DNA of 64,000 bases, from positions 2,565,001 through 2,629,000 of the forward strand of contig NEEC01000016.1 of assembly GCA_002189035.1 (NCBI GenBank), given 5' to 3'. The position numbers were made by a program, and so were the translations under genes. This stretch comes from Utricularia gibba. Taxonomy: Eukaryota; Streptophyta; Magnoliopsida; Lamiales; Lentibulariaceae. The notes under the pieces are model-generated. The model worked only from the letters and a program-made list of their open reading frames with translations. It was not told where the DNA came from and ran no database searches. Each line of letters starts with the position of its first letter. Position 1 is the stretch's first letter. Of this stretch, positions 10,567 to 21,581 are shown piece by piece.

Positions 10567-12271
10567 TGATAAGTGATTTTGTGTCACTTATATTTATGCT
10601 TTTCAGGACTCACTTAGATGGGTTTTGCATTCTTTTTATCCCACTTTCCTTATATTTCTAGAAGAATTTTATATCTTTCATACCACTTTGATCTTCTTGG
10701 AGGTAAAGTGTGTTTTGTGATTTTTCAGGATAATTTTGACTTAATTTGAGGGATTTTCAAGCTACTTTGATGGAGTCAAAGATTTCGTCTATTCGAATGA
10801 AGACTCGGTCAAAGATTCCCGGATAAGATAAGATTCAAATCTTATCTTGAAAAATTTGGATTTAATCCTAGAAGATTTGTATCAAATCTTAGAAGATTTG
10901 GATAGAAGATTTGATGCGAACCCGTCAAGAAAGCCTGACAAATCCCCACCATTATATAAAGATCCAAACGCAAAGACCTAAGGAGAGTCAAGTGGTGGAC
11001 GACCAAAGAGTCAATCTGATTCAACCCTCTAATTAAAAGGTGATTGGCAAACCAAATCTTGGTTGAAAAGAAGCAATTTCTCAAGAAAAAGAAGTTGGCC
11101 CTCAAGGATTGGAAGATCCTTGCAATCAAAACTATGAAATGCTACCACACTCACAGAATTAAGGAAGGAATTGGGAGTGATAAACCACACACTAGACACC
11201 ACAAGCAAGGCTTGATAAGTCTAAGTTCTACAAGAACTCAAGGAAGGAGAATTTGATCTCAAAAGTGATTACAATCAAAGTTGTCCAAAACAAGAGTAAG
11301 GCCCTTCTTATATAGCTGAAGGATTGGACCTTATTGGAGGCAAAGTAGTCATAATAATGTATTTGATCGTAATGGGCCTTCTCTAATCAAGTTGATCCAC
11401 TTTGATAATGTTGAATTCCATCCCAAACACCTGATAGCTTTGGTGATTGGCCCATAAGCTTTTAAGCACTTCTTGATTCCTTCTTGCGCTTGATCTAGTG
11501 ATTAGCCCAACTGAAATAAATAGAAAATTATTGATCTTGTGACCTTTGTCTTCATTGGAATAATCAGTAGCATCCATGATCTCATCACAATCTAGGGTTT
11601 ATAGTCGAGTCTAGCATGTTTTGGATTTCTTTCCCTTCGTTTTTCATCAACTTTTGTTGTTTAGAGTCAAGCATGCGCGTGTGACCGCTTGCGGCTGAGG
11701 ATCTGATGTGAAGCCTTGCTTGCGCAAGTTCCGCGCGTGTGACTGTCTTACTATGTTTTTCAACATTTAATTTGAGGTGTGATTCTGTTTTTCGCAACGT
11801 TTTCTTTACATTGTGATCTTTAGTACCAAATAGCCCTAAAAGAGTGTGGGGGAATCAAAAATTGGCCTCAAGCACCTAAGAAGAAGGGCTCAATCGGACA
11901 TCTTTGGCAAGGTACATTCTGTCTAATATTTTTGCGAGGTAAGAGGTGTAGGGGTTAGACTTGGGTATGGGAAAAACATGGGTTATCACAAGAGGTGAAA
12001 TGGCTCTGGTGGTGTGGTTGATTCTATAATCCCACAAAACAAGGGACGGTGCTATAACGGTCACCGAGTAACACTACTTTTAGCATAACACCCCCAAAGC
12101 TTGCGCAAGCACGTCAGTTCTCAAGGTTTGCACACACGCAAACCTTTTTTCTTTTGTTTTTAGTCTTTTTAAATCTTTGTTTTTAAAGGAAAATTCCAAT
12201 AACAATTCCCTGTGGATACGATCTTATTTTATTACTTCGACGGTTTCTATACACTCGCAGAATTACCATCA
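10567..12271. mobile_element. composite LTR-derived insertion in the Tat RNase H
   Basis: The Tat coding sequence breaks after YVDG on one side and resumes as a YNCTGGG-like block on the other. The inserted DNA begins TGATAAGTGATTTTG and ends TTACCATCA, with flanks CCCAT and GCCGT that may be a decayed 5-bp duplication of CCCGT. It is a mosaic. 10567 to about 11020 has a + strand TATATAAA at 10953-10960 and a perfect 10-bp stem with a 4-nt loop at 10825-10848. About 11020-11590 resembles the - strand Athila-type LTRs at 16343 and 18816. 11590-12271 is non-coding and carries two exact CTTGCGCAAG motifs (11719 and 12100), as in the gypsy element at 4402. No coding gene is supported inside it. 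Confidence 0.5.
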
Positions 12272-12747
12272 GCCGTCAACGTACATGGCCCATCGGTCAT
12301 TGGCTTCCACGAAACGGTGTATAGGCCTGGTCATTTCGACCACAAAATCGGCAAGAGGTTGGGCCTTTATTGCTGTTGTCGACTTAAACTCAATATCCAT
12401 TGTACTCAATTCACCCGCCCATTTGGCAACCCTTCCAGAAATATTCTTCAGAGGCAAATTGGTGAACACCACGATGTGCCGATCTTGGAAATATGACCTC
12501 AGTTTGGTGGCCGCCATCTTCAGAGCCAAGATTAATTTTTCTGTCACCATATGCCGAGTTTCGGCTGGTAATAGAACCTTGCTATTATAATACACCGGCA
12601 AGTATTTATCTGCCGAGATGGTTGTCAAGACTACGCTGACTGCAATTGGTGATATAGACAGATATAGTACAAGGGGCTCCCCTGCTTTCGGAGCCACAAG
12701 AAGCGGGGGTGATGAGAGATATTCCTTGAGTTTTTCAAGGAAGATGG
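12272..12747 (-). pseudogene. Tat RNase H domain
   Basis: On the - strand, FLEKLKEYLSSPPLLVAPK leads into LYLSISPIAVSVVLTT, LLPAETRHMVTEKLILALK, LRSYFQDRHIVVFTNLPLK and then LADFVVEMTRP. This is the RNase H that follows RT in Tat-type gypsy polyproteins, followed by the tether to the second RNase H (ending MYVDG). RT itself is absent. The sequence is cut at about 12747 by the satellite-related repeat. Confidence 0.85.
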
Positions 12748-14180
12748 TTTACGCATAAACCATGCCCGTGTGGCCTTGTGGTGCTGCAGTGTATCAACAC
12801 GGGCGTGGTTAGCGCATAAACCACGCTCGTGTGGCGTTGTCATGCTGTTGTGTGTGTCTACAGGCGTAAACCACGCCCCTATGGCCTTGTGGTGCTCTTG
12901 CGTATGCACACAGGTCGCGCTCGAGCGCAAAGTCAGTTGCAGCCTGGCGGAAAAAATGATGCATTTCTTAACGCTGGGTTGTCATGAGCCGCCTAGATTT
13001 TTTTGATGAAACACCTTCTAGTTTTGGCAGGTGGTGGGGCAGTCTCGACTTGGGCCATGGGTTCAGTCCGGCTAATGAGCCCAGTTTGGTCCGACTTGAT
13101 GAAAATCGTGATGCTTTTATTGATGTTAGGATGTAACGAGAACCCCACACCGTTTTTCCAACAACATATTTTATATTTGAGGAGGAGCTCTCGGGGGGGC
13201 ACCTGGATCGGGCCGAAGGTAGTTCTGAACTTGGGCTCAAAGTATGTTGTAGCCCACCAAAAAAAGTGATGCATTTATTAACGTTGGGTTGTCACGAGCC
13301 GCGTACATGGTTTTGAAAGGAACACCTTCTCATTTTGAGGCGGGTGCTCTCAAGAGGCACTTGGCCCGGGTCCCGGGTTCAGTCTGGCTCATGACCCCAC
13401 TCGGGTCCGACTCGACGAAAATGATGATGCATTTGTTGAAATTAGGATATCACGTGCACCCCACATTTGTTGAGTGAGCATGGGGGAATGAGTATATCAA
13501 TAGAAAGGCATTCATTTTTTGTGTTTCTGTTAACTATCATATCCAAGATTGAACCTTTGTTATTTTCAAACATGTGAAAAGATTAGGTTTCAAAGTGAAC
13601 CTAAGATGATTATCTGTTAACAAAGATTGAACCTTTGTTATTTTTATAAATCATATTTTTTCAAGCATACGAGAACATGCTAGATGCAACAATTACAAAA
13701 AAAAAAAAATATATTTTTATAAAAATATGATATTTTTTATACTCATATGATATATTTTTATAAAAATATAAATAATGTAAATAAGTTATTCATTAACCCA
13801 TATGAAAAATATAAAAGTTTCTTAGTTTTTAATTTTATTAGCATTCGATCCTTATTTGTACTTCGAATAGAGTGTGTATTTTTATTTTAATTAGCATTCG
13901 AACCTTGGTAACGATTCGACTCGAACAGCGTACATTTTTTATTTTAATATTTTTATCCTCCTTCGGCAAGATTGGGATCCAGCGTATATTTTTGATTTTA
14001 ATATTTTTATGAGCAATCGAAGCTTAGGAATGATTCAGCTCGAGTGTATATATATATTTATATATATGTTTTTTTTGAATTTGTATTAGCCTTCGATCCA
14101 TACGAGCGATTTAGATCGAGTGCCATTCACAAGGGCACATGGGCATGGGTTGTGCGTAAACCACGCCCGTGTGGCCTTGT
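12748..14180 (-). repeat. dispersed, diverged relative of the 2.3-kb satellite (inverted)
   Basis: Relative to the array after 40372 this block is reversed. It contains, in reverse order, copies of the hairpin motif (GTGGTTTACGC-like, 12750-12900), at least four of the about 150-bp boxes (TTGTCATGAGCC, TTGTCACGAGCC and TTGTTGAAATTAGGATATCAC types, 12960-13470), then an AT-rich part (13650-14130) made of the degenerate 62-bp arm unit (AGCATTCGATCCTT) and again the hairpin motif. The 240-bp segment found in every array monomer is missing at the expected place near 13480. It also holds a TA microsatellite at about 14045-14070. Confidence 0.8.
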
Positions 14181-15384
14181 TGTAACGACGACCTGCACCC
14201 TATACGCTAAGGCCATTACTGACACCTAACACTCAGTATTGGTGTCCCAATCGTTATGGGGTGGGTTAGGAACGTGGTTGAGGGTGCATTCCTCCCTTGC
14301 CACACCGCCATTCCTGGCACCTAGCGATCCCCGGCAGCATCCCTAGCCGGATCCTTTCGCCAAGACTCACCAAACAGCACAAGGAGCGAAGTAGATATTT
14401 TATTAAGTCAAGACAATTCAAGGTTCCACACCAGGCGGCAAGCCTAGGCACACGGCGCCACAACACAAAGGAAGAACGAACACAACCAGCAAGGAAATAG
14501 AGCTAAGTCACGAAGAGAGAAGTAAGACAGCAAGTCTCGCCACACAGCCATCCACCACACATCCTAGTGATCACGCCTCACTCAACATCCACCTCCGCTG
14601 CACCCGCCTCGCCATCAGCCATGCCACCTACACAGGAAAGAGTAAGGGAAGTCAGTCCTATGCCACACGGCTCCCTCCCTAAGCCTAAACTACACATATT
14701 CACGAAGTTTCCCATCCGCACGATCCATCACTGCTGTTCGCACACGCTGCCCCCGCGAGGCATCTCCGTAACTTCTCGTATCGGCTCGCAGCCCATCATA
14801 GGCATCTCCGATGTTCTCGTAATCAATCCGAACACCTTTCCACACAGAATCCTACACGTTTGGCACCTCTCCCACTGAGCACAAGTGCTCAGTGTTGCCG
14901 CCATGACCGTAGTTCGATGGCCTCGCTTATTGCTCGCATGGCCTCACGATCCGCGGCTTCGCCGCGTTGCCATTGGGGGTGCACTCCCCAATCCTGCCGT
15001 AGCTCACAACCCCTCGATCACACAGCGAGGACTTTTAAGAACAAGACCATATCTCCACACACGAAGTTAGCTTCCACCAATCTGTCCCGCAGCGCAATTA
15101 CACTATAAAGCCCTTACCTTTGTGCGTTTTTTGTCTTCCTCTTGGTGTGGCTGCCGTCCCTCTCAGCTGGTGTCCCTTCCAAGGGCTCTAGCCCTTCTAC
15201 TTATACCCGTAATTCGTCCTATCGGGTCCATCCTAAGCCCGTCGGGTCTACCCGGAAGACACGCAAGTCTAAGGGTTGTTCACAAGTACCCTCCCTTGTT
15301 CACAAGTCTAAGCCCGTCGGGTCTACCCCTTACCATGACCGCATCTTTGTCTCTTTTCTGAGGATTTGGGTCGGGGGTGTTACA
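14181..15384 (-). mobile_element. solo-LTR-like element with TTGT duplication (copy 1)
   Basis: On the - strand it starts TGTAACACCCCCGACCC and ends GGTCGTCGTTACA (TG...CA). It is flanked by TTGT at 14177-14180 and 15385-15388. Removing it restores GGCCTTGTGGTGC, which matches the intact satellite motif near 12770. Length is 1,204 bp. No coding domain was seen; the region between holds short repeats such as CCCGTCGGGTCTACC. Two relatives lie at 15499 and 30964. A solo LTR is the simplest reading; a non-autonomous element is possible. Confidence 0.75.
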
Positions 15385-15498
15385 TTGTGGTGCGGGTTCA
15401 TACGCACACAGGTGTGGTTAACGCATAAACCACGCTCGTGTGGCGTTGTCATGCTGTTGGGTGTGTCTGCCAGCGTAAACCACGCCCGTGTGGCCTTG
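15385..15498 (-). repeat. hairpin-motif fragment of the satellite relative
   Basis: Continuation of the satellite-related block after the inserted LTR: GTTAACGCATAAACCACGC and GTAAACCACGCCCGTGTGG, again ending in GGCCTTGT where the next LTR copy begins. Confidence 0.7.
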
Positions 15499-16339
15499 TT
15501 AACGACTGGCCTGCACCCTAGACGCTAAGGCCATTACCGACACCCAACACTCAGCATAGGTGTCCCAATCATTATGGGGTGGGTTAGGGACGCGTGTGAG
15601 GGTGCATTTCCGTCGTCACCACACCTCCACTCCTTGCACTTGGTGATCCTTGGCGGCCTCTCTCGCCAGATCCTTTCGCCATGCCTCACCGAACTGCGCA
15701 AGTAAGGAAATAGAGATTTTATTAAGCCACGAGAATCAAGGTTCCACACTGGGCGGCAAGCCCAGGCGCACCCCGCCCCAACACGAAGGGAAACGAACAC
15801 AACCAGCAAGGAAAGAAAACTAAGTCACGAAAAAGGAAAAATAAGGCAGCAAACCTCGCCATGCATCGAGCCATCACACAACCCAGCGATCACGCCTCAC
15901 TCCACATCCTCCTTTGCCGCAACCGCCTCGCGATTAGCCATGCCACCTACACAGGAAAGAGTAAGGAAAGTCAGTCCCATGACACTAGGCTCCCTCGGTA
16001 AGCCTAGGTTACACATATTTACGAAGTTTCTTGAAATATCGCAACGCTTGCGACACACTGCCCCCGCGAGGCATCTCTGTAGCCCCTCGTATAGGCATGC
16101 TGTCCACTCAAAGCATTTCCGATGTTCTCGTAACCAGTCCCAGCACCAATCCACACAGTAACATACACGTTGACCTTTCGCACTGAGCACAAGTGCCTCA
16201 GTGTTGCCGCCATGACCGTAGTTCGATGGCCCCGCTTAGTGCTCGTGTGGCACTACCACCCACGGTTACACCGCATTGCCATTGGAGGTGCACTACCAAA
16301 TCCCGCCGCAGTTCATCATACCCTGATCACACAGCGAGG
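15499..16339 (-). mobile_element. solo-LTR-like element, truncated (copy 2)
   Basis: Related to 14181-15384 along its length (CTAAGGCCATTAC, TGAGCACAAGTG, GACCGTAGTTCGATGGC). It also abuts CCCGTGTGGCCTTGT. The LTR 5' third (the TGTAACACCCC end) is missing because homology stops at 16339, 4 bp before an Athila-type LTR. Confidence 0.72.
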
Positions 16340-16342
16340 TGC

Positions 16343-16884
16343 TGATGTGACCCTCTAATGTATATAGATTAGCAACCCAAAGAACAAGAGGTGATTTTGA
16401 AGCCTAGAAAGGAACCCACCCAAGTCTACCCTCAAGAGAATCAATCTCTTGCAACCAGACTTTGAAAAGAAGGGAAATTTAGGAGCCACACTTCAGAAAG
16501 AGTTGGAATTGGAAGTGATAATCCTAAGACACCACAAGCTCGAAGCTTGATAAGTCTAGAGTGTTCAAGCTCTCAAAGAAGAGGAGAATCCTCATAACAT
16601 ACATCAAATGACTAAAGGTCCTGAAATAGAACATCTCTAGAGTATTTATACTTTAGAATTGGGCTCTAACATTATATAGCCCAAACTAAATGAAATAGAA
16701 AAGTCTAACAAGCCCAATGCTTTGATTCCAATGGTATTGAGTAGAGCCTTAAGTGTATCTTCAACCATTTTTGTCTTGCTCCTAGTCATTGGTTCTAGTG
16801 GAATCATCTTTTTTTCTAATGTGTTCACTTGGACAAACTCCTCATCATTCTTCAAATACACTTCATTATCTTCCTGGGGCTCAT
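16343..16884 (-). repeat. LTR-like repeat, downstream copy
   Basis: Matches 18816-19402 apart from an internal gap of about 60 bp near 16720. On the - strand a TATAAATA-like box lies at about 16645-16655. The outer end coincides with loss of homology in both this repeat and the neighbouring TGTAAC LTR. Confidence 0.65.
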
Positions 16885-16905
16885 CAAAGCATGCGTAAGG
16901 AATAC

Positions 16906-18802
16906 CTAAGCATAGATGTCATTCAACCTAGGAAGCATGATATGGGGCGGACTCAACAGATAAAAGCACAAGCATAGAAAATAAAACATACGAAAAGTTG
17001 TCCAAATACGGTAACGAAAGATAGTTCGTTTAATAGAGAAGAGCTCCTTCCCCACACTTAATTCTAAGGATGTCCTCATCATCAAGCATGGTGGAGGGTA
17101 CCTTGTCATCAAGCATGATGGCACTGCAAAGAGGTGACCAAGGTGTCCAGTTTGGACGACAATGTGGTGATCTGGTGCTGCAGATCTTGAAGAGCCAGCA
17201 GGAGTGTGCGTTTGTCCAGAGATGCAGGGGCAGCCGTTAGAGGAGTCACCATATGGTTCTACAATGGTGTGCGGCATCACGGTGGTCTTACTCTTCGTCC
17301 CAGCTTGGACGAAAACGGCACGGCCTCCAGCTTCCTTGAGGTAACTGCACTGAAAAAGATCAACTAAATCAAGGTATCACAAATGGGCGTCTACCTTAGG
17401 TGTGCTGGCAATGAGGTCCATATTAAGATGCATCGCGAGCTTAGTGATGAGGGATGCGAATGGAAGCACTCGTTCGCTACGCGATGCTACACGATTCATG
17501 TGCATAGCAATCTACCAGCCAAGGTTGATTAGGATCTTCTTCATCATGGCCCAGAGGAAGAACACTACCACCTTGGAGACCACACTGGTGCCTTGGCGAG
17601 TGGCAGAATAGCATCCTCCGAGATACCTGTTCAAAACTAACAGCGCAGGAGCCCTCAAGTGATAGGCCTTGAGTTTGGAACTAAGAAAGGGTGGTTCACA
17701 CACAGACATGGAACCATAATCGCAGCAGGCTTGCAAATAACGAGCAGAAGTAAGTTCAGTTTCAGACATCAAGCCAAGTGCAACATTAAAATCATTAACA
17801 GAGAGTTCAAAATCTTTCCCACCCAGCCGAAAGGAAATGAGGGGTTCAGCAATAGGGTTCCCTTCCACATCATTAAAAGCAAAAGTAGCATAGAACTCGA
17901 AAACTAATTTTTGGGAAAACAGGAAGTTCAATTTCGGAAAGCCAACGCCATTCGGGTGAAAACTCAAACATACGGTTAATGTCATTTGTCAAATTCAGAT
18001 GTGCTAACGTAGGAGCATGTAGACGGAAGGCAAACAAAATACGGCGACTAGTTAAAGCATTGAAAAGGGCTTGGGATTTCTTGTTTGGAAACCTTACAGT
18101 GTTCCGGAGTTCGGTCTAGGCAGGAGACTCCAGTAAGCAGTCTTGCCAGAATTTTTGTCGCCCACGTTGTCCTTTGCCACGCTGCCTGCTTGTTTGGCCA
18201 GCGTTGATGGCTTGCTCCCTGTCTTGGAATGTTAGTGGTGGTCCTTCGTTAGCGGCTCCATGCATTGCTGCAATCAAGAAATCCACTTCAGAATCAATAT
18301 CATCATCCTCACCTTCCCCTTCCTCCTGAGGTGAGCGTCTGTGTTCAGCAGCTGGTGGACTAGCTTCCTCTTTCACTTCTGTGTCCCCATCTTCTTCCTC
18401 CAGGTCGTCCAGTCGGAAATCTTCATCGGAGCTGTCGGTATGATCCTTGGGTGCAACTGGGTCTTACTCCGGTGTCTCCTCTACAACAGGTTCTCGTGTG
18501 GCTTCTCTCTCCTGGGCTGCAGCGGGCATTTCCTGGTCTGCCGAAGAATCCGCGTCTTTCTATGGATGGTACAAAACAGGAGGGAGTTCAGCTAAAGGGA
18601 CTTGTGAAAATAGTGGAGAAATCTCCCAGGATGAAGTTTTTGGTGGAGGCACAAACTGGCGTTTGTGAGGTCTGGGTGAGGGCGAAGCAGAATGCTGTCG
18701 GTTCCTCCGTGATGGACCTTCAGTGGCGGCCTTGCGTTGCCTAGCTGTGCTGGGTTTCCTAACAGGGGTACGAAGAGATGAAGCAGAGGATGTTCCCTTC
18801 AT
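16906..18802 (-). pseudogene. Athila ORF1-like protein, decayed
   Basis: ATG at 18802 (MKGTSSASSLRTPVRK), only 13 bp from the repeat end. A basic, low-complexity N-terminus ends at a stop near 18560. 18376-18116 is acidic (EEGEGEDDDIDSEVDFLIAA). After a frame change, 17985-17512 carries NFLFSQKLVFEFYATFAFND, FRLGGKDFELSVNDFNVALGL and LLVLNRYLGGCYSATRQG, which resemble the conserved core of the plant retrotransposon ORF1 family. Coding resemblance continues to about 17090 (LITKLAMHLNMDL). The protein has no established enzymatic role. Several stops and frameshifts are present. Confidence 0.65.
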
Positions 18803-18815
18803 GGCTAGTGGTTAC

Positions 18816-19402
18816 TGATGTGACCCTCTAATCTATAGAGATTAGCAACCCACAAAAAAGAGGTGATTTTGAAACTTAGAAGAGAACCCACCCAAGTCTA
18901 CCCTCAAGAGAATAAATCTCTTGCAACCAGACTTCGAAACAAAGAAAATTAGGAGCCACACTTCAGAAAAGAGAGATTGATTGGAAGTGATAATCCTAGA
19001 ACGCCACAAGCTCAAAGCTTGATAACTTAAGAGTGTTCAAGCACTCAAAGGAGAGGGGAATCCTCACAAGATACATCCTGAATTAGTACATCTCTAGAGT
19101 ATTTATACTCTAGAATTGGGCTCTAACATTACATAGTCCAAACTAAATGAAATAGAAAAGTCTAACAAGCCCAATGCTCTAAGTTAAGTCCATCTTCAAG
19201 TAGTTGAGCTCTTTTGATGGGATGTCTTCAAGCCCATGTTTGATTCCAATGGTATTGAGTAGACCCTTAAGTGTATCTTCAACCATCTTTTTCTTGCTCC
19301 TAGTCATTGGTCCTGGTGGAATCATCTTTCTTTCTAATTTGTTCACTTGAACAAACTCCTCATCATTCTTCAAATACACTTCATTATCTTCTTGGGGCTC
19401 AT
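18816..19402 (-). repeat. LTR-like repeat, upstream copy
   Basis: The 3' end on the - strand is GAGGGTCACATCA at 18816. It shares GCAACCAGACTT, GGAAGTGATAATCCTA and CTAGAGTATTTATAC with the 16343 copy and, inverted, with 25945-26241. Homology to the 16343 copy ends at GGGGCTCAT (19402). Confidence 0.65.
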
Positions 19403-19404
19403 TA

Positions 19405-20965
19405 GTTACGATGGGTCGCAAGGGTGAGGAAGAAGGTAAACTGGTAATCGGCAGAAGAGGGGAATGCCTTACGGAAAAGTGGGGAAAGTGATAGAAGTAG
19501 TGGTGTGAATGGGAAATGGGTAGTTATGGTGAGAGGAGGGTCCCAAGGAGGATAATCATGGGGGAAAGGAAAGCAAAATTTTAATGTCTTTCGGTAATGA
19601 TGTGTGGGATAGTGTGTAATCCCAACAGAATCCTAGGGAACCTCCAACGTCCGACAAAACTAAAAAAGGAAAGAGAAAATTAACTCATTGGTTGCCTCCC
19701 GTGCAGCGCCAATTTAAAGTCGTTGGCCGACTTGGTATGCTACTGATAATCCTCAATTAAGAGCAAACATCAAGCTGTTTGCGGCTGAAAGTTCTCATAA
19801 TACGGTTTCAACCTATGGCCATTGACCTTGAAACATTTCCCTGTCTCATAAGAACGTATAACAACAGCACCATAAGGGAAAACATGTGAAACTTCATAAG
19901 GTCCTTGCCATTTAGATCTCAGTTTTCCAAGAAAAAATTTCAAAGTGGTATTATATAAAAGAACTTTCTGACCAACTCGAAATTTCTTCTCATGCAACTT
20001 ACTGTCATGAAAGTGTTTTACCTTCTCCTTGTAGATCATGTGATTGGAGTAGGCATTCAAGCGGATTTCCTCTAATTCGTTCAGATCAAGTATTCTCTTT
20101 TCTCCTGCTTGATCACTAATCATGTTGCATGCTTTGACGGCCCAGTACGCTTTGTGATAAATCTCCACTGGAAGGTGGCAAGACTTTCCATAGATCATGC
20201 AAAAGGGAGACATTCCAATGGGATTTTTGTATGCTGTGCGGTAGGCCCATAACGCATCATTCAGTCTGAGACTCTAGTCTCTTCTGGTTGGATTCACTGT
20301 TCGTTCCAGGATGTGTTTGATCTCTGGATTTGAGTTTTCAGCCTGTCCATTAGTCTAAGGATGCCTAGCTGTAGAAAGACGATGATGAACTCCAAATTTT
20401 GTTAGCATAGCGCTTATGACATGGTTCACGAAGTGAGTACCTCGATCAGAAAAGAGAATCTTAGGATAACCGAACCTAGGGAAAATGTGAGAAGTCAAGA
20501 AATAGCTTACAGTCCTCGCGTCATCTTTCTCACATGCCCTGGCCTCGACCCACTTAGAAACGTAATCAACAGCAAGAAGGATATAAACCTTTCCCTTTAA
20601 TGAAGGGAATGGTCCCATGAAGTTAATACCCCAAGCATCGAAAATTTCACACATCACGATGGGCTGAAGTGGTATTTGGTAATTGGGGCATGCCTTGCAA
20701 TCAAGGTATGCATCTCAGAAAAGAGTAGGCCAATAGAAGCCAGCTTCCAAGACCTTGTTAACTGTGATCTTGGGACCAAAATGACCCCCACAAGACAGTT
20801 CATGACAATGAGTAAGAATTTAGGGTTTGATCAGGCCCAATCTTCCACAGGTATGGGTCATCCCAAATGTAGTGCATACTGTCACTTCGCAACTTCTCCT
20901 ATTGATGAGGCTGGAAGTCTTACGGGAAATGGCATGTTACAAGAAAATTCACAATGTCTGCGTAC
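19405..20965 (-). pseudogene. gypsy integrase (- strand element, 3' part)
   Basis: On the - strand, 20960-20660 shows the zinc-binding start (IWDDPYLWKIGPDQ, LSCGGHFGPK-like, FYWPTLF, CKACPNYQ). The core is in 20657-20355: INFMGPFPSLKGKVYILLAV (first Asp normally GxDFMGP, here replaced by Asn), ILFSDRGTHFVNHV and LSTARHP, then a stop. 20213-19770 is the C-terminal part ([39 protein letters not shown]) ending at a TGA or TAA near 19770. The stretch 19405-19769 is 3' non-coding sequence containing the GGTTGCCTCCCGTGCAGCGC block common behind Athila-type pol. The upstream end is cut exactly by copia LTR sequence at 20966. Confidence 0.85.
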
Positions 20966-21159
20966 TGTTGGAGATCAATCTCAATCCAAAGTTTGAAGGT
21001 GATTGGAAGCACTAATCTTGTGTCATAATGTTATATTTCAGATAAAAGGTGTTGAGTTCGAGCATGGAAGTGTTGGATTCGAGTTGTTGGGCTTTTTGTG
21101 TGTTTTCAATAATTGTGGCCCACTGTTGGGTAACCTAGGTATTGGGTATATATAAACCC
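20966..21159 (+). repeat. truncated copia LTR in tandem with the palindrome
   Basis: Starts TGTTGGAGATCAATC and matches the first part of the LTR at 21160 through GTGGCCCACT. It then carries an extra GTTGGGTAACCTAGG and ends after TATATATAAACCC, so it contains U3 and the TATA box (about 21147-21155) but no U5. The full LTR follows directly. Confidence 0.85.
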
Positions 21160-21463
21160 TGTTGGAGATCAGCCTCAATCCAAAGTTTGAAGGTGATTGG
21201 AAGCACTAATCTTGTGTCATAATGTTATATTTCAGATTAAAAAGGTGTTGAGTTCGAGCATGGAAGTGTTGGATTCGAGTTGTTGGGCTTTTTGTGTGTT
21301 TTCAATAATTGTGGCCCACTTGGGTATATATAAACCCTACTAGGAATGCGTGAATAAGGGTTTTGGTCATTCTTATTGTTCATGAGTCGTTTTTCATCCA
21401 AGGTGATCTCAGAAGTATTACCTTTTTGTTACTTCTCAAGACTCTCTTTTTCTTGCATCAACA
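21160..21463 (+). repeat. copia 5' LTR, left arm
   Basis: TGTTGGAG to CATCAACA, 304 bp, with TATATATAA at 21325-21333. It is followed at once by the primer-binding site, so it is a bona fide 5' LTR. Confidence 0.93.
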
Positions 21464-21475
21464 TGGTATCAGAGC
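21464..21475 (+). other. primer-binding site, initiator Met tRNA type
   Basis: TGGTATCAGAGC directly after the LTR is complementary to the 3' end of plant initiator Met tRNA, the usual copia primer. Confidence 0.93.
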
Positions 21476-21581
21476 AGTAAGGTTCTCAAACCTGTGCTCG
21501 TTTCAGTATTTTATTTACCGTTCAGCGTTTTTTACTTGGTGGATTACAAAGTATCAACCCAAAGCTTTTGAAGCGGTGGCT

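Larger units (their letters stand above)
8395..12747 (-). mobile_element. Tat-like Ty3/gypsy remnant with antisense ORF
   Basis: Read on the - strand the order is RNase H (12747-12272), LTR-derived insertion, second RNase H plus integrase N-terminus (10560-9802), an opposite-strand ORF (9180-9668) and an LTR fragment (8673-8395). The same order (pol, antisense ORF, LTR) recurs on the + strand at 36841-40365. A second RNase H domain and an antisense ORF between pol and the 3' LTR are known traits of Tat-lineage gypsy elements. Everything upstream of RNase H is missing, because sequence related to the satellite begins at 12748. Confidence 0.82.
16343..19402 (-). mobile_element. Athila-type ORF1 unit between two LTR-like repeats
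   Basis: Two direct repeats, 16343-16884 and 18816-19402, both begin TGATGTGACCCTCTAAT on the + strand, which is the 3' end of a - strand LTR (ending GTCACATCA). Between them the - strand encodes a decayed Athila ORF1-like protein. No pol was seen between the repeats. No matching target duplication was found (GGTGC versus TAGTT), so a simple non-autonomous insertion is not proven. Part of each repeat can be read as protein (PMTRSK), so the true LTR boundary may be shorter. Confidence 0.55.

Noticed and set aside
14297-15528. Short Pro/Ser/Arg-rich frames in the TGTAAC LTRs
   Set aside because: Not conserved between the three LTR copies; frames are interrupted differently in each.
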